Notes under the pieces: generated by a model
What the model saw: only the letters and a program-made list of their open reading frames with translations
The model's database searches: none
Told to the model about the DNA's origin: nothing
Program-made: the position numbers and the translations under genes
Shown here: piece after piece, positions 1 to 5,196 of the stretch
Position numbering within the stretch: position 1 is the first letter of the stretch
How the letters are laid out: each line of letters begins with the position of its first letter
NCBI GenBank assembly: GCA_964617065.1
Contig: CAZTVM010000068.1
Span: forward strand, 1 to 10,807
DNA from: JAVBNU01 sp964617065
Lineage (GTDB): Bacteria > Cyanobacteriota > Vampirovibrionia > Gastranaerophilales > Gastranaerophilaceae
Direction of reading: 5' to 3'
DNA length: 10,807 nt

Positions 1-504
1 ATTATAACAGCTAGTAATTATAATAGTAACCGTTACCCTTGGAAAGCTTTGGACGGTGTTAAATCAGGTACAGATGCATCTACTGGGTGGGGAGTTAACG
101 GCACAACTGCAACACAGTGGTGGCAGCTTAAACTGCCATCTTCAATTAAAATTACAGGTTTAAATGGATATCAACGATATGACGCTTCGCCTGCTCGTTC
201 TAACACCATCGGTAGATTTTACACAAACAGTGCTAAGTCGACTCCAATCGGTAACACATATACTAATAATGTAGGGGTTAACTGGAATACTGTCAGCGTT
301 TCAGGTATTCCGTCAAGTGGGATTTTGACAGACACGATTTTCTTTGAAAAAACAGGTGGAAGTGATTACGGCGGGCTTGGTGAAATAGAAATAATAGCTC
401 AAGTGTCACAAGAGTCGACTAGTGCAGATTATGACTATTTTGAAGATGTGCTTGAATATTACACTTTAGCGAGAAAAGTTGGCGCTACATTTAAAGGCTA
501 TTAA
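1..504 (+). CDS. Phage tail fibre/adhesin, discoidin-like C-terminus (5' partial)
   Basis: The reading frame is open from base 1 to the TAA at 502-504, so this is the C-terminal part of a gene that starts outside the window; the internal TTG at 49 is not a convincing start. The visible 167 residues have the pattern of an F5/8 type C (discoidin, galactose-binding) fold: an early ITASNYN...PWKALDG stretch, a GWGVNGTTATQWWQLKL strand typical of the family's 'W...WlqidL' core, and a late GGLGEIEIIAQ strand before a short tail. In phages such domains sit at fibre tips and bind surface glycans; here that role is inferred from the fold pattern and from the two tail-type genes that follow. The last 30 or so residues (DYDYFEDVLEYYTLARK) look like a separate C-terminal extension. 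Partial gene, family level only. Confidence 0.7.
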   Translation: MITASNYNSNRYPWKALDGVKSGTDASTGWGVNGTTATQWWQLKLPSSIKITGLNGYQRYDASPARSNTIGRFYTNSAKSTPIGNTYTNNVGVNWNTVSVSGIPSSGILTDTIFFEKTGGSDYGGLGEIEIIAQVSQESTSADYDYFEDVLEYYTLARKVGATFKGY

Positions 505-528
505 AAATAAAACGAAAAGGAAACGAAA

Positions 529-921
529 ATGACAACAAGTGATTTAACAAATATAAATTTATTAAGTAAAACACAATTCAATTCATTAACTACTTTGGCT
601 GATGATGAATTGTACGCAATTAGTGCAAGTGGTGTTAGTTTGCCAAGCGACAGATACCTTGATTTAACATTACCAGCGAGTGGCCAATCTTATACTGCGC
701 CTGCTAATGGTTATTTAACATTGTGCAAAACAGCAACTGGTAATCAATATATCACACTTCGTAATAACTCAAATGGATTATATGGTTGGAGTTATGGAAT
801 CTCAGGTTATTGGGTTGCTTGCACAATACCTTGTAGGGCAAACGATACAATTTATATTGAATATAACACTGGGGGCGCTACAAATATATTTAGATTTATC
901 TACGCAGAAGGAGAGGTATAA
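529..921 (+). CDS. Small phage tail-type structural protein
   Basis: This 130-residue protein starts at ATG 529, preceded by an AAAAGGAAA ribosome site, 24 bases after the upstream fibre gene. The N-terminus (DLTNINLLSKTQFNSLTTLADDELYAIS) resembles the short 'sequence-register' segments that open many phage fibre and receptor-binding subunits. The rest is beta-rich, with many G, N, S, T and Y residues (YTAPANGYLTL, QYITLRNNSNGLYGWSYG), as expected of a fibre head domain. It ends in TAATG: the stop overlaps the next gene's start by one base, which implies translational coupling with the assembly protein downstream. No catalytic motif is seen. The tail-fibre role comes from context and composition; the exact family is not recognised. 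Confidence 0.6.
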   Translation: MTTSDLTNINLLSKTQFNSLTTLADDELYAISASGVSLPSDRYLDLTLPASGQSYTAPANGYLTLCKTATGNQYITLRNNSNGLYGWSYGISGYWVACTIPCRANDTIYIEYNTGGATNIFRFIYAEGEV

Positions 922-1472
922 TGAAAACATATTACATAGAAAACGATGGTCAAATCATTTTATTTGATACAAATTTAAAGAAATTGCAAGATACGCTTGT
1001 ATTTATGCCACACTACTCGGAGTTATCAATACAAGAAACAGAACGACCGATAGTGAATTTTGAATTTGGAGATACACCGGAATATATTGCTGAAGAACTT
1101 GCGCAGGTGAAAGCTGCTAAGCAAGCTGAAAACGACGAAAAAGCTTATGCCAAAATTGACACGATAACATTTACGCATACAGTGCAAGGACAAGAATGTT
1201 TGTTCAAATGCAACAAAGAAACGCAGAGTGACTTAGTTGCTGCTGCGATAGGGTTTATGGCAAGAGTTTTAACAGCAAAAGATTGGACAGCTTCAAATGG
1301 AGTTACTGTGGAGCTTACCCAGACAGATGTTGCAACGGTTCTGGGAATGTTCGACTCAACGCTCAATCCAATCTGGGCACACTGGGGCATAATTAAGCTC
1401 GCTGTTGAAAATGCCACAAATAAACCAGAAGTCGAGGCAATAGTCGTTGACTATAATGCTACAACGCTATAA
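921..1472 (+). CDS. Tail-fibre assembly-like protein, DUF4376-type C-terminus
   Basis: 183 residues, starting at an ATG inside the TAATG overlap with the preceding gene; GAAGGAGAGG just upstream supplies the ribosome site. The N-terminal part (about 1-60) is a short beta domain; about 57-80 is a helical, alanine/lysine-rich linker (YIAEELAQVKAAKQAEN); the C-terminal half (about 85-175) fits the DUF4376 pattern: a small beta hairpin (FTHTVQGQECLFKCN), a helix around DLVAAAIGFMARVL, then W-x-ASNGVTVELTQTDV and a closing helix ending LAVENA. Proteins of this layout lie just after fibre genes and are thought to act as fibre chaperones or assembly factors. The last 14 bases overlap the 3' end of higA on the opposite strand. 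Confident as a phage tail accessory protein, less so about the mechanism. Confidence 0.65.
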   Translation: MKTYYIENDGQIILFDTNLKKLQDTLVFMPHYSELSIQETERPIVNFEFGDTPEYIAEELAQVKAAKQAENDEKAYAKIDTITFTHTVQGQECLFKCNKETQSDLVAAAIGFMARVLTAKDWTASNGVTVELTQTDVATVLGMFDSTLNPIWAHWGIIKLAVENATNKPEVEAIVVDYNATTL

Positions 1473-1743
1473 CTTCAACATTATCAAGGTTTACTCGCTG
1501 ACGTGCATGCCAAAGGTCGTAAGCTTGTTGCATATTTAGCCAAAATTCAGCAGAAGTACTAAACGCTTTTGCTAATTTTAAAGCCATTTCTGCGCTAATA
1601 CCATTTTTACAATTAACCAGCTCAGAAGCTGTGGTTCTTGATACTCCGATTTTTAAAGCGAAAGCAGTTACTGATAATTTGTAATCAGGTAAATATAAAT
1701 CTTTTAGTATTTCACCGGGGTGCGATGGATTGTGCATAGTCAT
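1459..1743 (-). CDS. higA: HigA-type antitoxin (XRE-family HTH)
   Basis: A 94-residue antitoxin of the HigA/VapI class. It opens with the family signature HPGEILKDLYL (residues 7-17), followed by a helix-turn-helix: helix 2 about LSVTAFALKIGVS and recognition helix about RTTASELVNCKNGIS, then the MALKLAKAFSTSAEFWLNMQQAYDLW segment that is nearly invariant in HigA. It should neutralise HigB by binding it and repress the shared promoter, with HigB as co-repressor. The ATG at 1743 is preceded by AAAAGGAAAA at good spacing; a second ATG two codons later is an alternative start. It lies 13 bases after higB in the toxin-first order typical of higBA. The C-terminal codons overlap the convergent tail gene by 14 bases, so the module is tightly packed into the prophage. 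Confidence 0.93.
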   Translation of the reverse strand: MTMHNPSHPGEILKDLYLPDYKLSVTAFALKIGVSRTTASELVNCKNGISAEMALKLAKAFSTSAEFWLNMQQAYDLWHARQRVNLDNVEVIAL

Positions 1744-1756
1744 AATATTTTCCTTT

Positions 1757-2035
1757 TTAGTGATAATCTAGATAATCAACGATATAAACATTCCCACTAT
1801 TAAATTCAAATGTTATTCGCCAATTCGCCTGTACTGTGATTGAGTATAAATTTTGCCTGTTTCCTTTAAGTTTATGTAATCTTAAAAAGCCGGCACATAA
1901 ATCTTGTGTTGAGGTCATAGCGTTAAGTAATACTAACAGCTGATTTATTTTTTTAGCATGTATAGCTTGAATACCTTGAATTGAACCTGTATAGAAATAA
2001 TTTTCAAGACCTTTATGTTTGAATGATTTAATCAT
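1757..2035 (-). CDS. higB: HigB-type toxin (RelE/ParE fold, ribosome-dependent mRNase)
   Basis: A 92-residue HigB toxin. Diagnostic elements are the N-terminus IKSFKHKGLENYFYTGS, the helix IQAIHAKKINQLLVLLNA, then LHKLKGNRQNLYSITVQANWRITFEF and the terminal VYIVDYLDYH. In the characterised family the basic K/R residues of the LKGxR and NWRITF strands and the terminal DYxDYH stretch line the RNA-cutting site; HigB binds ribosomes and cuts translated mRNA. All these are present and the length is normal, so the toxin looks intact. It precedes higA, and both would be read from the consensus promoter at 2042-2070. No Shine-Dalgarno sequence stands before the ATG, and the predicted +1 is the A of that ATG (see the promoter entry and the finding). 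Confidence 0.93.
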   Translation of the reverse strand: MIKSFKHKGLENYFYTGSIQGIQAIHAKKINQLLVLLNAMTSTQDLCAGFLRLHKLKGNRQNLYSITVQANWRITFEFNSGNVYIVDYLDYH

Positions 2036-2041
2036 ACTTGT

Positions 2042-2070
2042 ATTATAAACCGTTAACTAACGGCTGTCAA
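2042..2070 (-). promoter_or_regulatory. higBA promoter, perfect sigma-70 consensus
   Basis: On the minus strand TTGACA (2070-2065) and TATAAT (2047-2042) are separated by exactly 17 bases: both hexamers and the spacing match the textbook consensus. Counting from the -10 box, +1 falls at 2035, which is the A of the higB ATG. So strong a promoter needs tight repression, fitting an autoregulated toxin-antitoxin module. Confidence 0.88.
2050..2063. promoter_or_regulatory. Probable HigA operator palindrome
   Basis: CCGTTA-AC-TAACGG is a perfect 6-bp inverted repeat with a 2-base centre. It lies wholly inside the spacer between the -35 and -10 hexamers of the higBA promoter, exactly where a HigA dimer would block RNA polymerase. 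Assignment to HigA is inferred from position and symmetry. Confidence 0.7.
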
Positions 2071-2171
2071 GTTTTTGTTTTAATAATATTAAGTAGAAAT
2101 AAGGAAAAGATTAGGTATATTATAAGAAATCACACACATAATATATGAATAATAGCAAAAAATATAAGATG

Positions 2172-2180
2172 TGCTATAAT
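2172..2180 (+). promoter_or_regulatory. Extended -10 promoter of the antisense RNA
   Basis: TGcTATAAT is a perfect extended -10 (TGn plus TATAAT), within the 10-mer GTGCTATAAT at 2171-2180. The -35 region is poor, as is usual when TGn is present. +1 is expected near 2187. The same 10-mer occurs on the opposite strand at 2394-2385, facing this one. Confidence 0.65.
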
Positions 2181-2184
2181 GTAG

Positions 2185-2223
2185 AAAAGGGCGAGCGGAT
2201 TGCAGTCCGCTCTTTAAAAGCCC
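2185..2223 (-). terminator. Terminator of the small-peptide transcript
   Basis: On the minus strand GGGC (2223-2220), a short unpaired TTTTAAA, GAGCGGA (2212-2206), loop CTGCAA, TCCGCTC (2199-2193) and GCCC (2192-2189) fold into one stem with an internal loop, followed by TTTT (2188-2185). It starts 3 nt after the peptide's stop codon. Confidence 0.65.
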
Positions 2224-2279
2224 ACTTTAGAGTAATTTAAGCACTAGTATAATTATTAAAATTAATATTAGTGCTTTTT
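2187..2279 (+). ncRNA. Candidate antisense RNA (type I antitoxin)
   Basis: The unit is bounded by the extended -10 box at 2172-2180 and by the hairpin plus T-run ending at 2279, giving about 93 nt. I see no convincing ribosome site or ORF on this strand, and there is no plus-strand gene upstream that would need the terminator. The 5' part folds as GAGCGGA-TTGCAG-TCCGCTC (2193-2212), with GGGC/GCCC (2189-2192, 2220-2223) able to close the base; the 3' part is the terminator stem. It is complementary to the 3' end of the minus-strand peptide transcript, including the last 17 codons and the stop codon. The role as antitoxin is inferred from this layout; transcription itself is not shown. Confidence 0.55.
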
Positions 2280-2307
2280 CAGTTACACTGAATTTCACTC
2301 TTTTCAT
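2227..2307 (-). CDS. 26-residue hydrophobic peptide, candidate type I toxin
   Basis: ATG at 2307-2305, stop TAA at 2229-2227. The peptide begins MKRVKFSVTEK, a basic and polar N-terminus, and continues with residues 12-23 made only of A, L, I and V, then K24 and two leucines. It is preceded by AAAGGGGGTG, a near-complete match to the 16S anti-Shine-Dalgarno. Because that match lies very close to the ATG, the GTG at codon 4 (2298) may be the real start, giving 23 residues. The extended -10 at 2393-2385 gives a 71-nt leader, and a hairpin terminator lies just after the stop. Known type I toxins (Fst, TxpA, BsrG, Ldr classes) are small membrane peptides of this style, but the sequence matches none I recognise. 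Caveats: the hydrophobic stretch is short for a membrane span, and AT-rich DNA favours I and L codons. Confidence 0.6.
   Translation of the reverse strand: MKRVKFSVTEKALILILIIILVLKLL
2240..2279 (+). terminator. Intrinsic terminator of the antisense RNA
   Basis: AGCACTAGTAT (2240-2250) pairs with ATATTAGTGCT (2265-2275): 11 pairs including one G-U, followed by five T (2275-2279). On the other strand this stem encodes the hydrophobic core of the small peptide. Confidence 0.7.
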
Positions 2308-2384
2308 CACCCCCTTTCGGTTTTATCAGATTTAACGTCCGAGCCGAAGCGGTATGAAGAATTTTTGGGCTTACCCCAGAGTGT

Positions 2385-2393
2385 ATTATAGCA
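2385..2393 (-). promoter_or_regulatory. Extended -10 promoter of the small-peptide mRNA
   Basis: The minus strand reads TGcTATAAT, inside GTGCTATAAT (2394-2385), identical over 10 bases to the facing antisense-RNA promoter. +1 is expected near 2378, giving a leader of about 71 nt before the ATG. No good -35 is seen. Confidence 0.6.
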
Positions 2394-2421
2394 CCTTACA
2401 CATAAAAAGAAAGGTGAAACT

Positions 2422-2937
2422 ATGAAAGAGCAAATTTTAAGCGTCAAATTCAATCGAGCGCCACAAGTGCGCTGTCGTGTGCAGAATAAAGCTGACAAAT
2501 TCAAAACGATTATTTCTAAAGACAACAAAAAACGTACTCTTTGGAATAACAAGGCTGAATTTCCGTTTAAACTCGATAACGACGTGATTGTTATAATAGA
2601 AACGACGAAGCGCAGGATTTGCTACAAAATTGACTCGGGGTACACGTGGAACGGCGCTGACATTCCACGTTTCGTCTGGCGCATAGTAGGCTCGCAGTAT
2701 GACCCTACGTTTTTGATTGCGTCAATGGTGCACGACCTTTTAATCGAAAAGCGCCACTATATTTTAGAAGAAACTCTGCAAAACACAGTCACGCTGAAAG
2801 AATACAGGCGCTTGACTTCGCTGATTTTTAGACAACTTCTGAAAGATTATGGCACAAAAACGCTCAAAGCTAACATTATGGCGTGGGCAGTGCAGACGTG
2901 GCAAACCACAGGAGCACGCAGACAATGGAAAAGATAA
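2422..2937 (+). CDS. DUF1353 family phage protein
   Basis: 171 residues; ATG 2422 with AAAGGTG upstream. The diagnostic DUF1353 block is residues about 71-83 (SGYTWNGADIPRF), followed by a WRIVG...DPTFLIASMVHDLL stretch with the His-Asp pair at 104-105. In the family this 'W-ngas-iP' plus 'a-liHD-L' core is conserved, mostly in prophage genes near the lysis/tail end; the function is not established, although the HD pair hints at a metal-binding or enzymatic role. The C-terminus is basic and tryptophan-rich. Its last 13 bases overlap the next gene. Base composition is somewhat richer in GC than the downstream chromosomal genes, as expected of phage DNA. Family assignment is firm; the role is unknown. 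Confidence 0.8.
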   Translation: MKEQILSVKFNRAPQVRCRVQNKADKFKTIISKDNKKRTLWNNKAEFPFKLDNDVIVIIETTKRRICYKIDSGYTWNGADIPRFVWRIVGSQYDPTFLIASMVHDLLIEKRHYILEETLQNTVTLKEYRRLTSLIFRQLLKDYGTKTLKANIMAWAVQTWQTTGARRQWKR

Positions 2938-3155
2938 TCGAATATGCCCCAATAATCGTAGTGGTAGTGCTTTTTATATTGCAAAATCGTGTAGTCGTAA
3001 CACCTGAGCAACTCGAAAAGAAACATAGAGAGATTATGGACGAAATAAACGAAAAATATGCAACTAAAAGTGATAATAAGAATTTGCAATCGCAAATTAC
3101 AGATATGAAAGAAAAGATTGATAAAATATATGATAAAGTGATGGGGTTTGAATAA
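2925..3155 (+). CDS. Small phage membrane protein with coiled coil (holin/lysis-accessory type)
   Basis: I chose the ATG at 2925 (76 residues) because GGAG at 2911-2914 stands 10 bases before it and the predicted membrane segment then begins near the N-terminus; a longer frame from 2883 lacks a comparable site. Residues about 7-23 (YAPIIVVVVLFILQN) form one transmembrane helix; the remaining 50 residues are charged and heptad-like (QLEKKHREIMDEINEKY...LQSQITDMKEKIDKIYDKV), so a coiled coil is likely. Small one-span proteins with a long coiled coil are common in phage lysis cassettes (holin-associated or spanin-like). The 13-base overlap with the DUF1353 gene suggests one transcript. This is the last recognisable phage-type gene; the specific lysis role is inferred. 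Confidence 0.6.
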   Translation: MEKIIEYAPIIVVVVLFILQNRVVVTPEQLEKKHREIMDEINEKYATKSDNKNLQSQITDMKEKIDKIYDKVMGFE

Positions 3156-3242
3156 ATTAAAGAGTACAATGCAACTTTTTTACTTCTTAAGCGTCTAAAT
3201 GATTTGTAGGTTTGTCTAAATAGCAGTGATAAGGAGAATGAG

Positions 3243-4217
3243 TTGGAATTGGAAGAATTAAAAATTGGTGAGGAATATGAGTCTTATCCAGAAACTTATT
3301 TTGAATATGAAAAAGAATTCAAAAAATATAAAAAAATCTCAATAAAGAAAAAAAATGCAGAAGGATTTACGTTAAATTATAACGGAGAGGACACGTTACA
3401 AGTTTATTTGCGGCAAATAGGAAAAATAAAATTACTAAAAACAGAAGAAGAAAAAAGTCTAGCGAAGGCGATTCAAGAAGGAGAGGAGGTAAAATCAGAG
3501 ATTGCGCGCAAGAAATTAATTCAAGCAAATCTCCGCCTTGTGGTAAATATAGCTAAAAGATACGTAGGGCGGGGAATTTCTTTTATGGATTTAATACAAG
3601 AGGGCACTATTGGTTTGATAAAAGCAGTTGACATGTTTGATTATAAGAGAGGATATAAATTTAGCACATATTCAACTTGGTGGATAAAACAAACGATTTT
3701 ACGAGCGATAGCAAATAATTCAAGAACTATACGTATACCAGTATATTTGAATGAAAAAATACGCACATTAAGTGGAGCTGTTGCAAAGTTGAGTGAAGAA
3801 TTAGAAAGAGAGCCGACAGAAGAAGAATTAGCAAATGAACTAAATGTAAACGTAAAAAAAATTCGTTCAATAAAAAAAGCAATAATAAAAGAACCAATAA
3901 GCTTAGATATGCAAATAGCTGAAGACTTGAGCTTAGAAGATTATGTCCCTGACGAAAGTTATCGTTCACCTGATACATCTATCCAAAAAATTTTATTAGA
4001 AAAAGATATAAATCGACTATTAGAAACACTAAATGAAAGAGAAAGAATGATATTAATATCACGTTTCGGTATAAACGGTAAACAGCCAAAAACATTAGAG
4101 GATATTGGTAATATGATTGGTTTTTCAAAAGAACGTATTAGACAAATACAAGAGGGGATTATAAATAAAATACGTTATAAAGAGCAATTCCAACACTTGA
4201 AAGAGTATCTTAATTAG
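3243..4217 (+). CDS. RNA polymerase sigma-70 factor, RpoD-like (probably group 2)
   Basis: A 324-residue RpoD/SigA-family factor. It starts at TTG 3243, six bases after AAGGAG; the nearby ATG at 3238 is in another frame. Region 1.1 is absent; residues 1-45 are acidic/basic and low in complexity. Region 1.2 is about 48-80 (DTLQVYLRQIGKIKLL), region 2 about 88-167 with NLRLVVNIAKRY, GISFMDLIQEGTIGLIKAVDMFDY, the melting/-10 segment GYKFSTYSTWWIKQTILRAI and RTIRIPVYL; region 3 about 170-250; region 4 about 252-320 with LNERERMILISRFGI, the helix-turn-helix TLEDIGNMIGFSKERIRQI and LKEYL. At -10 and -35 contact positions it departs from the primary-sigma norm (see finding), so I favour an alternative or divergent factor. 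It lies next to the prophage but has its own ribosome site and a strong terminator. Confidence 0.85.
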   Translation: MELEELKIGEEYESYPETYFEYEKEFKKYKKISIKKKNAEGFTLNYNGEDTLQVYLRQIGKIKLLKTEEEKSLAKAIQEGEEVKSEIARKKLIQANLRLVVNIAKRYVGRGISFMDLIQEGTIGLIKAVDMFDYKRGYKFSTYSTWWIKQTILRAIANNSRTIRIPVYLNEKIRTLSGAVAKLSEELEREPTEEELANELNVNVKKIRSIKKAIIKEPISLDMQIAEDLSLEDYVPDESYRSPDTSIQKILLEKDINRLLETLNERERMILISRFGINGKQPKTLEDIGNMIGFSKERIRQIQEGIINKIRYKEQFQHLKEYLN

Positions 4218-4254
4218 AACACATACCGAAAAAGCAATAACTATTGTGGGTTCT

Positions 4255-4284
4255 CGTGTAAGTCTATGCTTACACGTTTTTTTT
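4255..4284 (+). terminator. Intrinsic terminator after the sigma factor
   Basis: CGTGTAAG (4255-4262), loop TCTATG, CTTACACG (4269-4276): a perfect 8-bp stem followed by eight T (4277-4284). It separates the sigma gene from nifUS. Confidence 0.92.
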
Positions 4285-4295
4285 ATAAATAAATC

Positions 4296-4325
4296 TTAAC
4301 GAGGGGAATGTAAATAAAGTATATT
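4296..4325 (+). promoter_or_regulatory. Possible nifUS promoter
   Basis: TTAACG (4296-4301) and TATATT (4320-4325), 18 bases apart, are the best -35/-10 pair between the upstream terminator and nifU. An AATAAA/TTTATT inverted repeat (4313-4318 and 4324-4329) overlaps the -10 and might be an operator. Weak evidence. Confidence 0.3.
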
Positions 4326-4373
4326 TATTGTAAAATAAAAGGGAAAATCAGACAAAATAAAGAAGGTCAAGAA

Positions 4374-5195
4374 ATGTGGAAATATACAGATGAAGTAATG
4401 GATCACTACAGAAATCCCAGAAATGTTGGAGAAATAAAAGATGCAACAGTGATTGGCGAAGCCGGTTCATTAGCATGTGGCGATAAATTAAAACTGTATT
4501 TAAAAGTTAATGAAAATGGCATTGTAGAAGATGCAAAATTTCAGACATTTGGTTGTGGTTCAGCGGTCGCAAGTTCGAGTATTTTAACTGAAATGATAAT
4601 AGGGAAAACGCTAGACGAAGTAAAAAAGATAACAAATAAAGATATCGCAGATAAATTAGGAGGATTACCTCCTCAAAAAATGCATTGTTCCGTAATGGGA
4701 CACGAAGCGTTAGAAGACGCTCTATCAAAATATTACAATGAAGAAATTGAAATAGAAAAGAATGAAAAAATAGTTTGCCAATGCTATGATGTTACTGAAA
4801 GTGCTATCAGAAAAGCAATTAAAGATGCTGGTTTAAAAGATATAGAAGATGTAGCGAAAGCCACACAAGCAGGAAGTGGTTGTGGTCGTTGCCATAGCCA
4901 GATAAAAGTTATTTTAGATGAAGAAAACAAAGCTGAAAATTTAATTGATATTTCCAAAATGACTAAAACACAGCAAATTTTAAAAATCAATAATATCATA
5001 GAAAAACACATCGCAGGAGAATTGCGCAAAGATAATGGCGATATAGAATTAGTAGATGTCGATGGCAATAAAGTGTACGTAGCACTCAAAGGTTGCTGCA
5101 AAATGTGTAAAAATTCACAACTTACACTGAAAAATTTTGTTGAACATTCATTAAAAGAATATATAAACAATGATATAGAAGTTATTGGGGTATAA
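4374..5195 (+). CDS. nifU: NifU, three-domain Fe-S cluster scaffold protein
   Basis: 273 residues with the full NifU architecture. The IscU-like domain (1-125) carries the scaffold cysteines C35 (ACGD, with D37), C61 (FGCGSA) and C105 (HCSVMGHEALEDAL). The central BFD-like [2Fe-2S] domain (about 132-178) has CQC at 135-137 and CGRC at 170-173. The C-terminal NifU domain (about 198-273) has the CxxC pair C242/C245 within GCCKMC. All expected ligands are present. Sulfur from NifS and iron are assembled here and passed to apo-proteins in the cytoplasm. With no nitrogenase genes nearby, general Fe-S biogenesis is likely, as for the NIF-type pair of Helicobacter and Campylobacter. ATG 4374 has AGAAGGT at 4361-4367. 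The stop lies one base before nifS, so the two are one operon. Confidence 0.96.
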   Translation: MWKYTDEVMDHYRNPRNVGEIKDATVIGEAGSLACGDKLKLYLKVNENGIVEDAKFQTFGCGSAVASSSILTEMIIGKTLDEVKKITNKDIADKLGGLPPQKMHCSVMGHEALEDALSKYYNEEIEIEKNEKIVCQCYDVTESAIRKAIKDAGLKDIEDVAKATQAGSGCGRCHSQIKVILDEENKAENLIDISKMTKTQQILKINNIIEKHIAGELRKDNGDIELVDVDGNKVYVALKGCCKMCKNSQLTLKNFVEHSLKEYINNDIEVIGV

Positions 5196-5196
5196 A

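Noticed and set aside
773..967. 64-codon plus-strand ORF across the tail-gene junction
   Set aside because: It lies out of frame inside two coupled tail genes and has no ribosome site or protein-like pattern.
2365..2390. Plus-strand promoter for the DUF1353 gene (TTGGGC ... TATTAT)
   Set aside because: The spacer is only 13 bases. The same bases form the perfect extended -10 on the minus strand, so I assign them there.
2307..2552. 81-codon minus-strand ORF ending in TGATG exactly at the small-peptide start
   Set aside because: Most of it is antisense to the well-supported DUF1353 gene, and no start codon of its frame lies within the RNA predicted from the -10 box at 2385-2393. The TGATG overlap is probably chance.
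2764..3169. Three minus-strand ORFs opposite the DUF1353 and small membrane genes
   Set aside because: They are complements of real genes; their hydrophobicity reflects AT-rich antisense codons (rich in F, L, I, S, C).
3148..3170. Promoter for the sigma factor (TTGAAT ... TACAAT)
   Set aside because: The spacer is about 11 bases, too short for sigma-70; no better pair was found in the 87-base gap.
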